DNA from: Gammaproteobacteria bacterium
GTDB lineage: Bacteria > Pseudomonadota > Gammaproteobacteria > Pseudomonadales > Azotimanducaceae
Direction of reading: 5' to 3'
Assembly: GCA_009837725.1 (NCBI GenBank)
Contig: VXSY01000127.1
Location: forward strand, 7,879 to 43,064
DNA: 35,186 nucleotides
Positions 7,818 to 15,293 of this stretch are shown here, piece after piece. A model generated the notes under the pieces. The model worked only from the letters and a program-made list of their open reading frames with translations, made no database searches and had not been told where the DNA came from. Made by a program: the position numbers and the translations under genes. Every line of letters begins with the position of its first letter. Within the stretch, counting starts at the first letter, position 1.

Positions 7818-8405
7818 ATGGACGAGCGAGCCATGCGTCAGGATGAAAGTCTCACCGAGCAGCGCTACTTTCACCTGTATGGGTTGAAGTCGGTGGCACC
7901 GGAGGCGTTGAACTGCGCGTTGGAGGAGGCGATCAACGAACTCGAAGTGGCCTTGTATGGGCCGAGTCGTACCGAGTTGACCGATGCGGAGATCGCCATG
8001 TTGGAACGGGCGGGTGTCGATATCGACGAACGGCCCGACGACACGGATCCGATGCTCGACTACGCCGTCGAGTTCGCTGCGATCCGGGCGACGAGCCTCA
8101 CCCCGGCGACGGTTGCCGAGAGGCTCGGCGTCACGCCGGTGCGTATTCGGCAGATGATACGTGACGGAAACCTCTACGCGATGCGAATCGAGGGGCGCCT
8201 TCACCTCCCGAGCTTTCAGTTGACCGCTCGGGCGCTCGTACCCAACATCGGACGCGTGAATCAGGAAATCACCGATCTCGACCCAGTCTCGGCGCAGCGC
8301 TGGCTCACGACTGCCGATCCCGATCTGGAAGACTTCACGCCGCTCAACTGGCTCAAGGCCGGCCGAGATGTCGACACGGTGCTGAAGGTGGTGCCCGAAC
8401 GCTAG
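7818..8405 (+). CDS. HTH antitoxin of a RES-type toxin-antitoxin module
   Basis: ATG 7818 follows AGGGG at a sensible distance. The longer track ORF from 7593 runs through the dioxygenase relic and is rejected. The 195-residue protein has a helical N-terminal part, a helix-turn-helix with recognition helix (LTPATVAERLGVTPVRIRQMIRDG, residues about 95-120), a wing-like RLHLPSFQ segment, and a C-terminal DUF2384/MbcA-like tail (PLNWLKAGRDVDTVLKVV). The LNWL-x-G signature is common in antitoxins that neutralise RES toxins. The RES toxin gene starts 14 bp downstream. It probably represses its own promoter. Confidence 0.75.
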   Translation: MDERAMRQDESLTEQRYFHLYGLKSVAPEALNCALEEAINELEVALYGPSRTELTDAEIAMLERAGVDIDERPDDTDPMLDYAVEFAAIRATSLTPATVAERLGVTPVRIRQMIRDGNLYAMRIEGRLHLPSFQLTARALVPNIGRVNQEITDLDPVSAQRWLTTADPDLEDFTPLNWLKAGRDVDTVLKVVPER

Positions 8406-8419
8406 TCATTGGTGCACCA

Positions 8420-9049
8420 GTGGCAAAGGTCCCACTACATCCGAATGACGATCGGCTCCATTCGACGGACGCCGAATGGAGCATCGTCGAGCCCGGCGAC
8501 GAACTGTGGCGCGTGTATTTCCGTAGCGGCGAGCATCCGTCGCGCTGGAATCAGTTCCGCAGCTTCGGTCCGACCGACGCTCGATTCGACCACCATGTGG
8601 AAGGGCAGCCGGAGGCTGAGCGCTCCGTGATGTATCGGGCGGCCAGCCCCGTGACCTGCTTGGCCGAGGTCTTCCAGAAAACGCGCACCATCCATCGGAC
8701 ACGCCGGATGCCGGCATTGGTGGGCTTCCGAGTGACCTCCCCGCTCAGGCTTTTGGACCTCACCGGCGCATTCCCGACGCGGATCGGTGCGTCCATGGGG
8801 TTGATGTCCGGTGCGCGATCGGTGGGCCGGAGTTGGGCTAGAGGGCTGTACGAGGCGTTCCCCCAGGCCCACGGCCTTGCCTACCCTTCCTCCATGCACG
8901 GCAACGCCGTTGCAATCGTGCTGAATGATCGGGCTGACAGGGTGGAGGCCCTGCCGCGCTCGCCCGGGTTCCACAAAGCGCTGGCTGACGCGAGCATGAT
9001 GACCCTGTTGAAGAATGCTGCTCGGGAGCTCGGCTATCTGATGCGTTAG
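8420..9049 (+). CDS. RES-domain NAD+ phosphorylase toxin
   Basis: A 209-residue protein starting at GTG 8420, downstream of its antitoxin. The three residues that name the RES domain are visible: Arg31 in LWRVYF, Glu83 in LAEVFQ, and Ser157 in AYPSSMHGNAV. A Tyr before the Glu is also present (MYRAASPVTCLAEV). Characterised RES toxins (MbcT, ParT family) degrade or modify NAD+ or ADP-ribosylate targets. The layout antitoxin then toxin with a short gap is standard. Both frames are intact, unlike the neighbouring fic and hicBA loci. Confidence 0.82.
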   Translation: MAKVPLHPNDDRLHSTDAEWSIVEPGDELWRVYFRSGEHPSRWNQFRSFGPTDARFDHHVEGQPEAERSVMYRAASPVTCLAEVFQKTRTIHRTRRMPALVGFRVTSPLRLLDLTGAFPTRIGASMGLMSGARSVGRSWARGLYEAFPQAHGLAYPSSMHGNAVAIVLNDRADRVEALPRSPGFHKALADASMMTLLKNAARELGYLMR

Positions 9050-9186
9050 CGGGGCTCGCCTTGGCTGACCAGCTCAGCAAAGCAGCCACGCGCATCGTGC
9101 GATGGTCTCCCACGTTCCAGGTGCGGTCAGCGCGGAAAGTACGCTGGAGAGGGCCGAAATGCCGTCCGAGTGCCCGTCCTGCCCCC

Positions 9187-9933
9187 CTACCGTTCGTAGA
9201 AATCCGCGCCGTGGCGGTGGTCGACGCCGTTGGTCATTCGCAGCAACTCCTTTTGGCGGGTGGTCATGCCTGCGAGCCACTCTTCGCGGAAGCCGTCGTG
9301 GGGATCGCATTGGAAGCGCAGCCAGAGGCTGTTGCGGTAGTGGCCGAACATGGCGGCGCGCAGTTCGTCGGTGTGGTTTGCGCCGCCACCGTGCCAGGTT
9401 TGGCCGTGGAAGATCACGACCGAGCCGGCCGGCACCTCCGGCTGCATTTCGTGAGGGAGCGAAAGGCCCTGCGGCGGGTGCCGGAGGGGGCTTTGGTGGC
9501 TGCCGGGCACGAGGCGGGTGCCGCCGTTGTCGGGGTTGAGATCCGACAGTGCCCAGACGGTGTTCACCATCAGCGGGGCATTGTCGCCGTGGCGCAGCAT
9601 GTCGAGCGGCACATCGCCGTGCAACCCTTGGTGACCGTCGCCGGGTCGCACCACCCTGGCGTTGAGGGAACCGAGGATCAAGTTGGGGCCCATCACCGTC
9701 TCGATGTAGGGCAGCACGGCCGGGTGGTCGATGACGGGCAGGAACATGGCGTCGAGGGTCACCAGATTCGCAAGGTGCAGCGCCGTGCCTCGGTACCCGT
9801 GTTCGACGCCGATGCGCAGGGTGTTGTCGATTACGAAATCGCGCATCTGCGCTGCGGTGGCCTTGTCCAACACGTCGTGGATGATGGTGAAGCCCCACAC
9901 TCTCAGTTCCGCAATGCGTTCCTCGTCGATCAT
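9187..9933 (-). CDS. Phytanoyl-CoA dioxygenase (PhyH) family protein
   Basis: A 248-residue Fe(II)/2-oxoglutarate-dependent oxygenase. The facial triad is visible as H105-x-D107 (LHGDVPLD) and H181 (TWHGGGAN). The 2-oxoglutarate-binding Arg is about 11 residues further on (ELRAAM). PhyH proteins hydroxylate small lipids, acyl-CoAs or other metabolites; the substrate is not predictable here. ATG 9933 is preceded by GGAG. The gene is last in a three-gene minus-strand operon behind a second PhyH gene (21-bp gap) and an amidohydrolase. Its 3' end is duplicated at 7596-7741. Confidence 0.85.
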   Translation of the reverse strand: MIDEERIAELRVWGFTIIHDVLDKATAAQMRDFVIDNTLRIGVEHGYRGTALHLANLVTLDAMFLPVIDHPAVLPYIETVMGPNLILGSLNARVVRPGDGHQGLHGDVPLDMLRHGDNAPLMVNTVWALSDLNPDNGGTRLVPGSHQSPLRHPPQGLSLPHEMQPEVPAGSVVIFHGQTWHGGGANHTDELRAAMFGHYRNSLWLRFQCDPHDGFREEWLAGMTTRQKELLRMTNGVDHRHGADFYER

Positions 9934-9954
9934 CTTGGGGCTCCGATCCGTCGC

Positions 9955-10875
9955 CTACCTGGTTGCGGGCACTTTCGGGGCGACGCGAAATGGTGGCGGG
10001 TTCGGTGGTGCCAGAGGCGGCATGTCCGAGGCGTTGATGTCGTAGCCGAAGGACACTCGGCCCAGCATGTCGAGGGGGTCGCGCAAGTCCACCATGCCCG
10101 GACCTGCCACCGACAGGCCGGGTTGGTAGCCGAGGACTCGCTGCAGGCGCTTCGGCATCTTTGCCACTTCCTCGCGGGGGACGCCGACGTACTGATTCTC
10201 CTGTTGGCGCAGGTACGCGAGGTTGAAGTTGATGTCCACGGCCAGGCGGCTTTGGTCGGTTGTGGTGTTGGCGCCGCCACCGTGCCACATGGCGCCAGTC
10301 CAGGCGAGCAGGGAGCCGGCCTTCATCTCCATCTGGATGGGCTCGACGTCCGGCGGTTGGCGCACCGGTTGGTCGTGCCACTCGTGCGAGCCCGGCACCA
10401 GCATGGTGGCCCCGTTGGCCTTGGTGAAGTTCTCCACGGCGATGACGGCGTTGAGCACGAACGGCGGATGTGGCCGGGGTACGGGCCACAGGCCGTCGTC
10501 CTGATGCAGTCCCTGGGCCTTGGCGCCCGGCAACAGGTCGAACATGACCACGACGGAGACTTGAATCTGGTAGCCGAGGACGCCTTGCGCCAAGGCCAGC
10601 AGGCGTGGGTCGCAAACCAAGTCGTCCACGCAGCGGGTCTTGGCGAGCAGGTTGTGGGCGCGCACGGTGTGGCCGTCGCCCATCAGTTCGCGGATGGGGT
10701 TGACGTCGCGCCTGAGTTCTGTGCCCAAGCGTTCCACACGTTCCGCGTCAAGCCAGTCGGGCACCACCACGAAGCCCTGCTCCTCCACATCGGCGAGCCA
10801 TGACGCGAGGCCCGGCACGGCAAACGTGTCGCCGTAGATTTCGACTTCTTCGGCGGAAGCTGGATCGGCCTTCAT
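9955..10875 (-). CDS. Phytanoyl-CoA dioxygenase (PhyH) family protein, second copy
   Basis: 306 residues, clearly a paralogue type rather than a close copy of its neighbour. The iron site is H124-Q-D126 (LHQDDGLWP) and H198 (AMWHGGGAN), with Arg at about 210 (TDQSRLAV). The segment NGATMLVPGSHEWHD is typical of PhyH. It has a C-terminal extension of about 70 residues ending in a Pro-rich tail (PPLAPPNPPPF). ATG 10875 follows GGAG, 19 bp after the stop of the amidohydrolase. Co-transcription of two PhyH oxygenases with a hydrolase suggests a short catabolic route for an unknown small molecule. Confidence 0.85.
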   Translation of the reverse strand: MKADPASAEEVEIYGDTFAVPGLASWLADVEEQGFVVVPDWLDAERVERLGTELRRDVNPIRELMGDGHTVRAHNLLAKTRCVDDLVCDPRLLALAQGVLGYQIQVSVVVMFDLLPGAKAQGLHQDDGLWPVPRPHPPFVLNAVIAVENFTKANGATMLVPGSHEWHDQPVRQPPDVEPIQMEMKAGSLLAWTGAMWHGGGANTTTDQSRLAVDINFNLAYLRQQENQYVGVPREEVAKMPKRLQRVLGYQPGLSVAGPGMVDLRDPLDMLGRVSFGYDINASDMPPLAPPNPPPFRVAPKVPATR

Positions 10876-10894
10876 CTCGATCTCCGTTGGCCGG

Positions 10895-11923
10895 TTAGCG
10901 GAGCAAGTACGTGCGTGTGGCGGTGTCGTGGAAGAGCGCCGCCTTTTCTGTATCCGAGCACCCGGCCGCGATTTTCTTGAACGAGTTCCAAAGCACGCGG
11001 TAGCTGCAGCTCACCTTGTCCACCGGGAAGTTGCTTTCGAACATGCAGCGGTCCACGCCGAAGCAGTCGATCATGTGCAGATGGTAGTCGCGGGTGGTGG
11101 CCACGAGTTCGTCCGATGTGGCCGGTCGCTCGCGCTTGTGGAAGCCGAAGCCGTTGATGGCCATGACGAGGCCGCCGAGTTTGGCGACGACGTTTTCGCA
11201 AGTTGCCAGTTCTGCCACGTCCTGCTTCCACTGAGTGAAGCTCTCGGCCTGCTTGCCCTCATACGGCCCGATGCCGAGCGGACCGCCGAAGTGGTCGAAG
11301 ATGATGGGCTGGTCGGGGAATGCCCGCGCCAAGTCCGTGACTTCCGCGATCTGCGGATGGTAGAGCCAGGCGTCGAAGGTCATGCCGCGCTTGCCGAGTT
11401 CGGCGAAGCCTTCTCGGAACTTGGGGGCAGCCAGCATCCCTTCGGTGGGAGCGGTGTGGGAGTTGCGAACATCATCGCTCGCGTCCCAGCCGGCGGCGTG
11501 GCGGATGCCGGAGAAGCGGTCCGTGACGTGGTCGTGGGCGTCGAGCACGTCGCCAACCGCTGAACCCAAGTTCAAGTCGGCAAAGCCCACGATGCTGGCG
11601 CAGGCTCTTGCATCGCCATAGCCGCCCGACGCGCTCATTGCGGCAATGCCGTTCACGAACTCGGTCTCTCCCACCGGCTTCATGGCCTCCGGGCCATCGG
11701 CGCGGTACATGGAGGCGCATTCCATGAACACCGTCGAGACCACGTTGTGGCCGCTGCCAATGTCCGCGAGCAGCTCATCGAGCAGATAGCGACTGCCGGG
11801 ATGATCCCAAAGGTGGTGGTGTGGGTCGCAGATCGGCAACTCCGGCTCGATCACCTCCTCGTCCACCTGTGCGAGCCACTCGTCTCGTTCCATCGTCACG
11901 AACCCCGGCGTCTTGTTACCCAT
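10895..11923 (-). CDS. Amidohydrolase family 2 (TIM-barrel metal-dependent hydrolase)
   Basis: The start is placed at ATG 11923 (MGNKTPGFV), 342 residues; ATG 11893 is an alternative. The track ORF starting at 12175 reads antisense through the epimerase and is rejected. The N-terminal strand carries the metal motif DPHHHLWD. Further in are a strand ending in FDHFGG and the C-terminal MFESNFPVD, where the Asp-containing loop of family-2 amidohydrolases often reads SNFPVDK. Relatives include 2-pyrone-4,6-dicarboxylate and sugar-lactone hydrolases and decarboxylases. It is the first gene of the minus-strand operon with the two PhyH oxygenases, and it is divergent from the epimerase 70 bp away. 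Confidence 0.8.
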   Translation of the reverse strand: MGNKTPGFVTMERDEWLAQVDEEVIEPELPICDPHHHLWDHPGSRYLLDELLADIGSGHNVVSTVFMECASMYRADGPEAMKPVGETEFVNGIAAMSASGGYGDARACASIVGFADLNLGSAVGDVLDAHDHVTDRFSGIRHAAGWDASDDVRNSHTAPTEGMLAAPKFREGFAELGKRGMTFDAWLYHPQIAEVTDLARAFPDQPIIFDHFGGPLGIGPYEGKQAESFTQWKQDVAELATCENVVAKLGGLVMAINGFGFHKRERPATSDELVATTRDYHLHMIDCFGVDRCMFESNFPVDKVSCSYRVLWNSFKKIAAGCSDTEKAALFHDTATRTYLLR

Positions 11924-11992
11924 CCGATTACTATACAAGCGCGCCCTTACGGGGGCGCCGACAGCAACCACGACTCTCAGGAGACTCCCCAC

Positions 11993-13079
11993 ATGCCTTC
12001 TGTCACAGCAGCCGACGGCCCGGTGGCCGTAACCGGCGCGTCCGGCTACATCGGCGCGCACACCGTCATTGCGCTCATGAAGCGCGGCTACGACGTTCGC
12101 GCCTGCCTCACCGACACATCGAATCCAGACAAGACCGAATTCCTGCTCCGCCTTGAACGACGAGCATCCGGGCAACGTCTCGTTGCATCAGGCCAACTTG
12201 CTGGAGGAAGGCTCCTACGATGCGCCGTTTCGGGATTGCAGCGCCGTGCTGCATGTGGGCACCCCGATGGGCTACGGCGGCGTCAACAACCCGCAGCAGG
12301 TGTACGACGGGGCCATCGGCGGCGTGCACAACATCATCGGTTCGGTGAAGCGGGCCGGCACGGTGAAGCGGCTCATCTACACGAGCTCCTTCGCCGCCAT
12401 CGGCCATCCTTCGCCGCCTGGACACCGCTACACCGAGGACGACTGGGCCAGCGACAACCGCGACGAAGACGCCAACTGGAACACCGACAATCTGGTCGAG
12501 AAGGGCGAAGTCGGCTACTCCATGGCGAAGGTGGAGTGCGAGCGCCTGGTGACGCGGCTGGCGGAGGAGGACGGGCGGTTCGACGCCATCTCCGTCTGCC
12601 CGTGCGTGGTGCTTGGGCCGCTCTTGAGCCCGGTGCATGAACTGCGCGGCTCGTGGCAGTTCTTCTTGGGGCGGATGCTGGCCGGCAAGCCCTGTGGGCG
12701 CGGCTGGCAGGCGCTTTGGAACATCGTCGATGTGCGCGACGTGGGCGAATCCGAGGCGCTGATGATTGAGAGCGATGTATGCGGCAACGGCTCCCGTTAC
12801 ATGCTTTGCGCCACGGACGACTCTGGAGAAATCACCGCCATGCAACTGCATGACCACCTGCAGGCGCTGTTCCCGCACATCGATGTGGGCGGCGTGCTGC
12901 CGGAATACGAGGCGATGGTGGAGAAGTACGGGGCTCCCTACGACGCGCCAAGGGCACATTGCGACAAGGCGCGGGGCGAGTTGGGCCTCGAGACCCACGC
13001 CATCGAAGACACGCTTCGCACGACCGGCGAGACGATGATCGAGTTGGGCCTGGTCGAGCCGAAGTTGAAGACTGCCTGA
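11993..13079 (+). pseudogene. NAD-dependent epimerase/reductase (extended SDR), one-base frameshift
   Basis: The N-terminal part starts at ATG 11993 with AGGAG upstream and shows the NAD-binding VAVTGASGYIGAHT. The rest is in another frame, tracked from TTG 12153. At about 12152-12154, removing one T (CGC CTT GAA C to CGC CTG AAC) fuses the two as EFLLRLNDEHPGNVSLHQ and gives 361 residues without a gap. The downstream part has SSFAAIGH, the catalytic YSMAK, and CPCVVLGP, matching dihydroflavonol-reductase/cinnamoyl-CoA-reductase-like extended SDRs. Whether the T is real or a read error decides between pseudogene and gene. It is divergent from the amidohydrolase operon. Confidence 0.82.
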
Positions 13080-13116
13080 AGGCGCTTCGGCAAGGTTCAT
13101 AGGAAAGGGCACAACT

Positions 13117-13386
13117 GTGAACGAGGAGTTCGTCGTAAGGCTGGCTCGCAGCGGGACCGCCGTGACGGTCCCGGCCGGCGGCTCCATTCTCTACTCGCTG
13201 CTGACGGCCGGGATCGAAGTGCCTTACGCGTGCGGCGTCGGCATCTGCGGCGCTTGCGAGCAAAGCGTGCTCTCGGGCACGCCCGAGCACCGCGACTTCG
13301 TGTTGAGCGAGGAGGAGCAGGCGGCAGGCCGGGTGCTGATCTGCTGCGCCGGCTCGCGCACGCCGGAACTGGAACTCGATCTCTGA
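13117..13386 (+). CDS. Stand-alone 2Fe-2S ferredoxin of the phthalate-dioxygenase-reductase type
   Basis: An 89-residue protein from GTG 13117. The plant-type cluster motif is present: C-x4-C-x2-C (YACGVGICGAC) with the fourth Cys in LICCAGS. The segment GTPEHRDFVLSEEEQ matches the C-terminal ferredoxin domain of VanB/phthalate-dioxygenase-type reductases, which normally follows FMN and NAD domains. Here those domains are absent, so the protein must take electrons from another reductase and pass them on, for example to a Rieske oxygenase. No such partner lies in the window. It follows the epimerase by 37 bp. Confidence 0.85.
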   Translation: MNEEFVVRLARSGTAVTVPAGGSILYSLLTAGIEVPYACGVGICGACEQSVLSGTPEHRDFVLSEEEQAAGRVLICCAGSRTPELELDL

Positions 13387-13394
13387 CGCGACGA

Positions 13395-13408
13395 GGGACC
13401 TAGGTCCC
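13395..13408. repeat. Perfect 14-bp palindrome GGGACCTAGGTCCC
   Basis: A fully self-complementary sequence just after the ferredoxin stop codon and 40 bp before the 39-bp tandem repeat. There is no loop and no T-run, so it is not a typical terminator. The function is unknown. Confidence 0.5.
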
Positions 13409-13447
13409 GCCCAGAGCCTCCGTCGGATGGCTCCGTGGCGCGCAGCA

Positions 13448-13564
13448 GTTCGCGCAGCGAACTGCCAACGCGCCCGAAGGGCGCGCGTTCGCGCAGCGAA
13501 CTGCCAACGCGCCCGAAGGGCGCGCGTTCGCGCAGCGAACTGCCGACGCGCCCGACAGGGCGAC
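13448..13564. repeat. Tandem repeat, three units of 39 bp, each with two hairpins
   Basis: Units start at 13448, 13487 and 13526, exactly 39 bp apart. The first two are identical and the third differs at its end. Each unit holds two palindromes: GTTCGC-GCA-GCGAAC and GCGCCC-GAA-GGGCGC. Part of the unit (GAACTGCCGACGCGCCC) recurs singly elsewhere in the window. The track ORF beginning at 13427 translates this as Arg/Ala-rich repeats (RARRARVRAANCQ), which I take as spurious. With no unique spacers it is not a CRISPR array. Confidence 0.9.
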
Positions 13565-13618
13565 ATGCTCTTACAATCCACCCTCAATCCGTCCACTTCG
13601 CCACCAGGCCAAATCACC

Positions 13619-14605
13619 ATGATTCGAATCGGAACGCTCGGCGCTGCCGCCATTTCTCCCAACGCGCTCACCAAGCCTGCCGCCAACAACGACGAGGTGC
13701 AGGTCAACGTGGTCGCGGCGAGAGACCGCTCGCGGGCGGAGGAGTTTGCCGAGGCTTGGGGCATCGGCGAGGTGGTGGACAGCTACGATGAGGTGGTGAC
13801 GCACCCGGATGTGGATGCGATCTACAACCCGCTGCCCATCAGCCACCATCGCGAATACACCATCAAGGCGCTTCGCGCCGGCAAGCACGTCCTCTGCGAG
13901 AAGTCGTTCGCGTGCAACGAGGCCGAGGCGCGAGAGATGGCGGACGTGGCGCAGGAGACGGGCCTCGTCCTGATCGAGGCGTTCCACTATCGCTACCACC
14001 CCGTGTTCCAGCGCGCATTGGAGCTCTACCACGACGGTGCCATCGGCGAACTCGTCGAGCTCGAAGGCGCCTTCAACATCGGCTCGCCCCGCCCGGGCGA
14101 CATCCGCATGATCTACGCCACGGGGGGCGGGGCGACGATGGATATGGGCTGCTATCCGCTCTCCTGGGTGCGGCATTTCACAGGCGAGGAACCGGAAGTG
14201 GTGTCGGCCAAGGTTGAGGAAGGGCCGCCGGACGTGGACATCCTGCTGCAACCGGAGCTCGTGTTCCCCAGCGGCGCACGGGGACGCACCTCGGGCATCA
14301 TGAAGGCTGGGCAACCCTTCGAGGCATTCCTCAACGTCACCGGCACCCGCGGCAAGCTGAACGTGCGCAACCCCTTGGTGCCGCATATGGGGCACAACAT
14401 CGAACTCGTCACCGACGCCGGCACCAAGAACGAGGAACTCACGCTGCGCCCCACCTACGAGTTTCAGCTCGACGCTTTCGTGGACGCGGTAAAGAACGGC
14501 ACCAAGCTCGAAACCGACGCCGAGGATGGCGTCAAGCAAATGCGCCTGATCGACAACTGCTATCGCGCCGCCGGCATGAAGCTGCGGGGGATGAGGGTCG
14601 CGTGA
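13619..14605 (+). CDS. Gfo/Idh/MocA family NAD(P)-dependent oxidoreductase
   Basis: The start is ATG 13619 (MIRIGTLGAAAISPNAL), giving 328 residues. The longer track ORF runs through the tandem repeat. An N-terminal Rossmann fold (GTLGAA) is followed by NPLPISHHREYTIKALRAGKHVLCEKSF. The family's usual catalytic EKP is EKS here. The C-terminal domain has GGGATMDMGCYPLSW, which corresponds to the GG(A)xxDxGxH/Y substrate-binding motif. Family members oxidise sugars, inositols or small alcohols, or reduce dihydrodiols. The substrate is unknown. It may belong with the oxygenase and reductase genes upstream as part of a catabolic cluster. Confidence 0.87.
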   Translation: MIRIGTLGAAAISPNALTKPAANNDEVQVNVVAARDRSRAEEFAEAWGIGEVVDSYDEVVTHPDVDAIYNPLPISHHREYTIKALRAGKHVLCEKSFACNEAEAREMADVAQETGLVLIEAFHYRYHPVFQRALELYHDGAIGELVELEGAFNIGSPRPGDIRMIYATGGGATMDMGCYPLSWVRHFTGEEPEVVSAKVEEGPPDVDILLQPELVFPSGARGRTSGIMKAGQPFEAFLNVTGTRGKLNVRNPLVPHMGHNIELVTDAGTKNEELTLRPTYEFQLDAFVDAVKNGTKLETDAEDGVKQMRLIDNCYRAAGMKLRGMRVA

Positions 14606-14675
14606 CGGCAGCCTGCATAGCCATGGCATCTTCCCCACCGCCACACCGTAAGGCGCACCCTTGCGGATGGGATGG

Positions 14676-14757
14676 AGGGCGGGACGCCCTCCCTCCGATG
14701 GCGCGCGACCCGTCCGCGCATGCTAAGGGCCCTTCCGGACGGAGGGCGTCCCGCCCT
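14676..14757. mobile_element. Miniature palindromic element with 22-bp terminal inverted repeats
   Basis: The ends, 14676-14697 and 14736-14757, are inverted copies with one mismatch, sharing the core AGGGCGGGACGCCCTCC. The same core bounds the element at 25505-25687, and a related one bounds 26592-26701. No coding capacity is present. It fits a non-autonomous MITE/REP-type element placed just before the VOC gene. Confidence 0.65.
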
Positions 14758-14768
14758 AAATCGCACCC

Positions 14769-15293
14769 ATGATCGCCGGTCTCGATCACGTTGCCATCCC
14801 CATTGCCAACGTCGAGGAGATGCTCGCGTTCTACGAGGCACTCGGCTTCGTCGTTCGTCGGGGCGAACGCCTCCACTCCATTCACTTCGGCAACAATCGC
14901 CTGAACTTCCATGCGCCGGCGCTTTGGAACGACGAGCGCTTCACCCTGCGAGGCCCCACCGCCCGCCCCGGCTGCGGTGACTTCTGCTTCGTCTGGCAGG
15001 GAACGGTGGAGAGCATCGCCCGGCACCTGGGGAAACTCAAAATCGAAATCATCGAAGGGCCGGCACCCCGCGAAGGCGGTCGCAATGGCGGCAAGGTGAC
15101 GGGAACGAGCGTCTATGTGCGCGATCCCGACGGCAACTTGCTCGAGTTCATGACCTATGGTGAAACCTCCCCCTGCACGAGCGAATGCGATGCAGGGGGA
15201 AGTTCCACCACGGGTCGGCAGGGCTGGGCCGGGGGCGGAGTCGGCAGGGAGCGAATGCGACGTGCCGCGCCGGCTCTGGGGCGAACCCCATGA
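14769..15293 (+). CDS. VOC (glyoxalase/bleomycin-resistance) family protein with repeat-derived C-terminal tail
   Basis: Residues 1 to about 128 form one VOC domain: MIAGLDHVAIPIANVEEMLAFY at the start, and VYVRDPDGNLLEFMTYG at the end, where the Glu of LEF is the usual metal ligand. Relatives normally stop near here. In this copy the frame continues for about 46 residues through a palindromic repeat (hairpin at 15168-15200) and ends in an ATGA overlap with the next gene. The tail is Gly/Arg/Ser-rich and has no recognisable domain. The substrate is unknown. The coupled stop suggests the tail is really translated. Confidence 0.8.
   Translation: MIAGLDHVAIPIANVEEMLAFYEALGFVVRRGERLHSIHFGNNRLNFHAPALWNDERFTLRGPTARPGCGDFCFVWQGTVESIARHLGKLKIEIIEGPAPREGGRNGGKVTGTSVYVRDPDGNLLEFMTYGETSPCTSECDAGGSSTTGRQGWAGGGVGRERMRRAAPALGRTP
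15168..15200. repeat. Hairpin inside the 3' end of the VOC gene
   Basis: TCCCCCTGCA (15168-15177) and TGCAGGGGGA (15191-15200) are a perfect 10-bp inverted repeat around a 13-base loop containing GAGCGAATGCGA. A second GGAGCGAATGCGA follows at about 15249-15261, so the loop sequence is repeated. It lies within the C-terminal extension of the VOC reading frame. Confidence 0.7.

Noticed and set aside
9061-10803. 580-residue plus-strand ORF
   Set aside because: Antisense to the two PhyH genes; low-complexity composition typical of GC-rich shadow frames.
12108-13187. 359-residue minus-strand ORF spanning the epimerase frameshift
   Set aside because: It is open only because it is antisense to a coding frame; no family motifs.
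13448-13564. CRISPR array
   Set aside because: The 39-bp units are directly adjacent with no unique spacers and are internally palindromic; no cas genes are present.
13427-13618. N-terminal extension of the Gfo/Idh protein with RARRARVRAANCQ repeats
   Set aside because: Derived from the tandem DNA repeat; the Rossmann fold starts cleanly at ATG 13619.
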